The notes under the pieces: model-generated
Told to the model about the DNA's origin: nothing
Database searches by the model: none
What the model saw: the letters and a program-made list of their open reading frames with translations, nothing else
Made by a program: the position numbers and the translations under genes
DNA from: Lepidostoma basale
Taxonomy: Eukaryota > Arthropoda > Insecta > Trichoptera > Lepidostomatidae
Assembly (NCBI GenBank): GCA_022606425.2
Contig: JAHDVF020000237.1
Span: forward strand, 558,001 to 622,000
Length of the DNA stretch: 64,000 nt
Direction of reading: 5' to 3'
Shown: in pieces, positions 61,930-64,000 of the stretch
Layout of the letters: the number at the start of each line of letters is the position of its first letter
How positions within the stretch are numbered: position 1 is the stretch's first letter

Positions 61930-62750
61930 CAACACCAACACGAAATATTAATTTATTAGCCTATCGATGTTATCATTTATAAAACAGCATTGATAAATAT
62001 TTTGCAGGAAATAAATGTTTTTTTAAGATCATTCTGTCGTGTTTTCCTTGTGGCATTTTGATAAAAAAAATAATACTTCAAAATAAGTTTTGTATGAATT
62101 TAAACAAAATATTTATAAATAAATATACAATTAAATTATTAAACTTATAGGTAATTCAACTTTATTAAACTAATACGGAATTTTGTGTTACAACGTATAT
62201 ATGTATCAAAAAATATAATATATTAATAAATATCATTTTTTTTAAAAACAAATTAATGAAAATGTTATCAGTTAATTTGTATATTTATACCAGAATGATT
62301 CCATGAGGTTTATTATGTCATTTTGAAATACACACATCATACTTACATGCGAAAATATACATTATACTCGTATATAAGCTTATCTTTATCATAAAAAAAT
62401 AATTGAATTTGAACAAACTATTACAATATTAAATCAACCAGAATGAATGATAGGAAACTCTTTGTTTAACAATATTAAAAACTAATATGATTTTGTGAAA
62501 GCTGTTTTTCAATTTAATTATTATAACATAAACACTTATAAAAGTACGAGAAAAATACATGTCCAAAAAAATATTTTATGAAACTATTGTAAACACAGAT
62601 TATTTTCGTATATTTACAATAGTTTTGGCTGTCGAATAGTTTTTTTTTTTTTTTTTAATTCAAAAAAATTAAAATGCCGGAATTACAATACATTTTTACT
62701 TACTACTACAAAAAAATCAATATTAAGCGATTTACAGTAAAAAAATAAAA
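61930..62750. other. AT-rich sequence, nothing recognised
   Basis: Very AT-rich intron-like sequence after the candidate first exon; no open frame, repeat or RNA feature supported. Confidence 0.4.
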
Positions 62751-62754
62751 AATT

Positions 62755-62942
62755 GACGACCTTCGTTGCAGAGTGGTAAGAGCTCTGACTTCCATACCGA
62801 AGTCCCGGGTTCGATTCCCGGCGATGGCAGTGTAATTGTCACACAGTCTTTTGGTCTGGTGTAGAATTCAGGTGACAATAAAATGACGATAGATTGGCTA
62901 CCTATCACATGTCACGAGAATCAATATAATAGCTAAAATATT
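62755..62942 (+). mobile_element. tRNA-derived SINE, family A
   Basis: It is a near-identical full-length copy of the element at 49319, with B box GGTTCGATTCC and the same 3' end. Confidence 0.85.
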
Positions 62943-62944
62943 AA

Positions 62945-63595
62945 TTAACTATTTTATAAATTGTCAACTATCAATCCATCAGAACAGATCATTAATTATT
63001 TATTTAACACAATCGAGATAAGTCAAAATAAATGAGAAGTACGCAATCTTCTTTTTATTTTCAAATAAAATTATTGAACTTTATTTTTATTGTTAAAATA
63101 CACAAAAATCGCAGGCTGACATTAAAAGGTTGACAAGCATACTGAGAGCGGTGACGTCACGGAATATTTAAAATGTGGATTACTCTTTCGGTATTATAGT
63201 TCTATTGCTAAAAACTTCGAACATTTGTGACAAATGGTTCACAGATACCAATCTCGTTCGGTATTCGAGGTAAAAATAAGTTATAAATTATTTGAGGGCG
63301 CAACCGTACCGGTACTGTCATAAATGAGGAGAGCTTAAGCTTAATATATTTCGTATTCGATTCCTCAATAACCTCCAATGGGTTTTATATAAAAGTTCGG
63401 AATATTACTTACGAGTATATTATATATAATAATTACACAAACCGATTTTTAGCATTTTTCTTTAGGTCAAGGACAGCCCATGTCTAGTTATACGAGTAAT
63501 TCAAAACACACAAAAAACTTTAAAAGTATTTTTAACTAAACATAAATTGCGCATTTTTTATTACATTCATAATGTTTGATTACTCAAGGTAAACA
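62945..63595. other. AT-rich sequence, nothing recognised
   Basis: Intron-like or intergenic sequence between the SINE at 62755 and the foldback at 63600; nothing else supported. Confidence 0.4.
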
Positions 63596-63599
63596 TTAC

Positions 63600-63920
63600 A
63601 ATTCATTATTTATTGTTTCTCAAATGAAGATGTAAATATCCGTATTAAATAAATAATACATAGGACCTACTGGCCGTTGAAGCAAGAGCAGTCAGGACTA
63701 AACAAGTTTAAAGGATTTATTATTTATTGAACAATGATGTAAAGCTCTATATTAAATAATTAATACAAATGAAAAATTATTTTTACTAAAAGTATTATTT
63801 TATTTTATGGGAATGACATGTTTTGCCTTGTTTAGGTATTATTGTAAGTTGATAATGCCTTAGAAAGGCGAAACATGTAATTACCATAAACTATAATAAA
63901 ACTTATAGAAAATATAGGTT
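63600..63920. repeat. Foldback family 3
   Basis: The second arm reads TTGATAATGCCTTAGAAAGG then CGAAACATGTAA, with a perfect GCCTT-AGA-AAGGC stem. The left end includes ATTGAACAATGATGTAAAGC. Confidence 0.75.
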
Positions 63921-64000
63921 TTCAATCTTATTTAAAATGTTTTAAATATTATTGTAATGCGAATGAGTTAATCTTAAAAAAAGTACCGGTATTTTAATTT

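Noticed and set aside
61716..61941. Short coding genes in the GC-rich block
   Set aside because: Open frames exist on both strands because the GC-rich stretch has few stops; no protein pattern is seen.
1..64000. CRISPR arrays, operons, bacterial insertion sequences
   Set aside because: None are present; all genes are spliced and repeats are eukaryotic transposons.

Overview
The window is animal nuclear DNA, most likely from an insect or another arthropod with a large, repeat-rich genome. The evidence is spliced genes with GT-AG introns, many non-LTR retrotransposon remnants, tRNA-derived SINEs, mariner and hAT-type elements, and no operons. I cannot name the species.

Three host genes can be read. 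(1) 1303-26855, + strand: the last 29 coding exons of an axonemal dynein heavy chain of the DNAH10 type (inner-arm dynein f/I1). They give about 1648 residues from AAA4 through the stalk, microtubule-binding domain, AAA5, AAA6 and C-terminal domain to the stop codon; the 5' half lies outside the window. (2) 59679-27837, - strand: a five-exon gene encoding 573 aa whose segments resemble the C-terminal two thirds of the Fanconi anaemia core-complex protein FANCB. It ends tail to tail with the dynein gene. (3) 37450-51575, + strand: a seven-exon, 391-aa, type II Golgi carbohydrate sulfotransferase of the CHST8-14/HNK-1 family. It lies entirely inside the 26-kb second intron of the FANCB-like gene, on the other strand. 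A GC-rich block near 61.5-61.9 kb looks like a promoter plus an untranslated first exon of a fourth gene that runs off the right edge.

Most of the rest is repeats. The commonest is an RTE-like LINE with about 17 fragments. Its 3' end carries a small hairpin with a C(UNCG)G tetraloop followed by GTTA or GTT repeats. A short SINE-like element borrows the same 3' end. A Jockey-like LINE at 38886-42208 keeps a long open ORF2, in frame with the end of ORF1 across a single UGA-CUAG stop. Other elements are an internally deleted mariner with an intact DD34D core, hAT-type MITEs with exact 8-bp target duplications, two tRNA-SINE families, and several foldback families. Arms of three foldback families contain a motif that resembles a hammerhead-ribozyme core (CUGANGA, one extra base, stem, GAAA, short palindrome). 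I consider the hammerhead-like foldbacks, the UNCG-tailed LINE/SINE pair, the UGA-CUAG junction and the FANCB-like gene with its nested sulfotransferase the most interesting observations.

The genes are not functionally linked in any obvious way: one serves cilia or sperm flagella, one DNA crosslink repair, one Golgi glycan sulfation. The notable arrangement is the overlap of host genes and the repeats that fill their introns.
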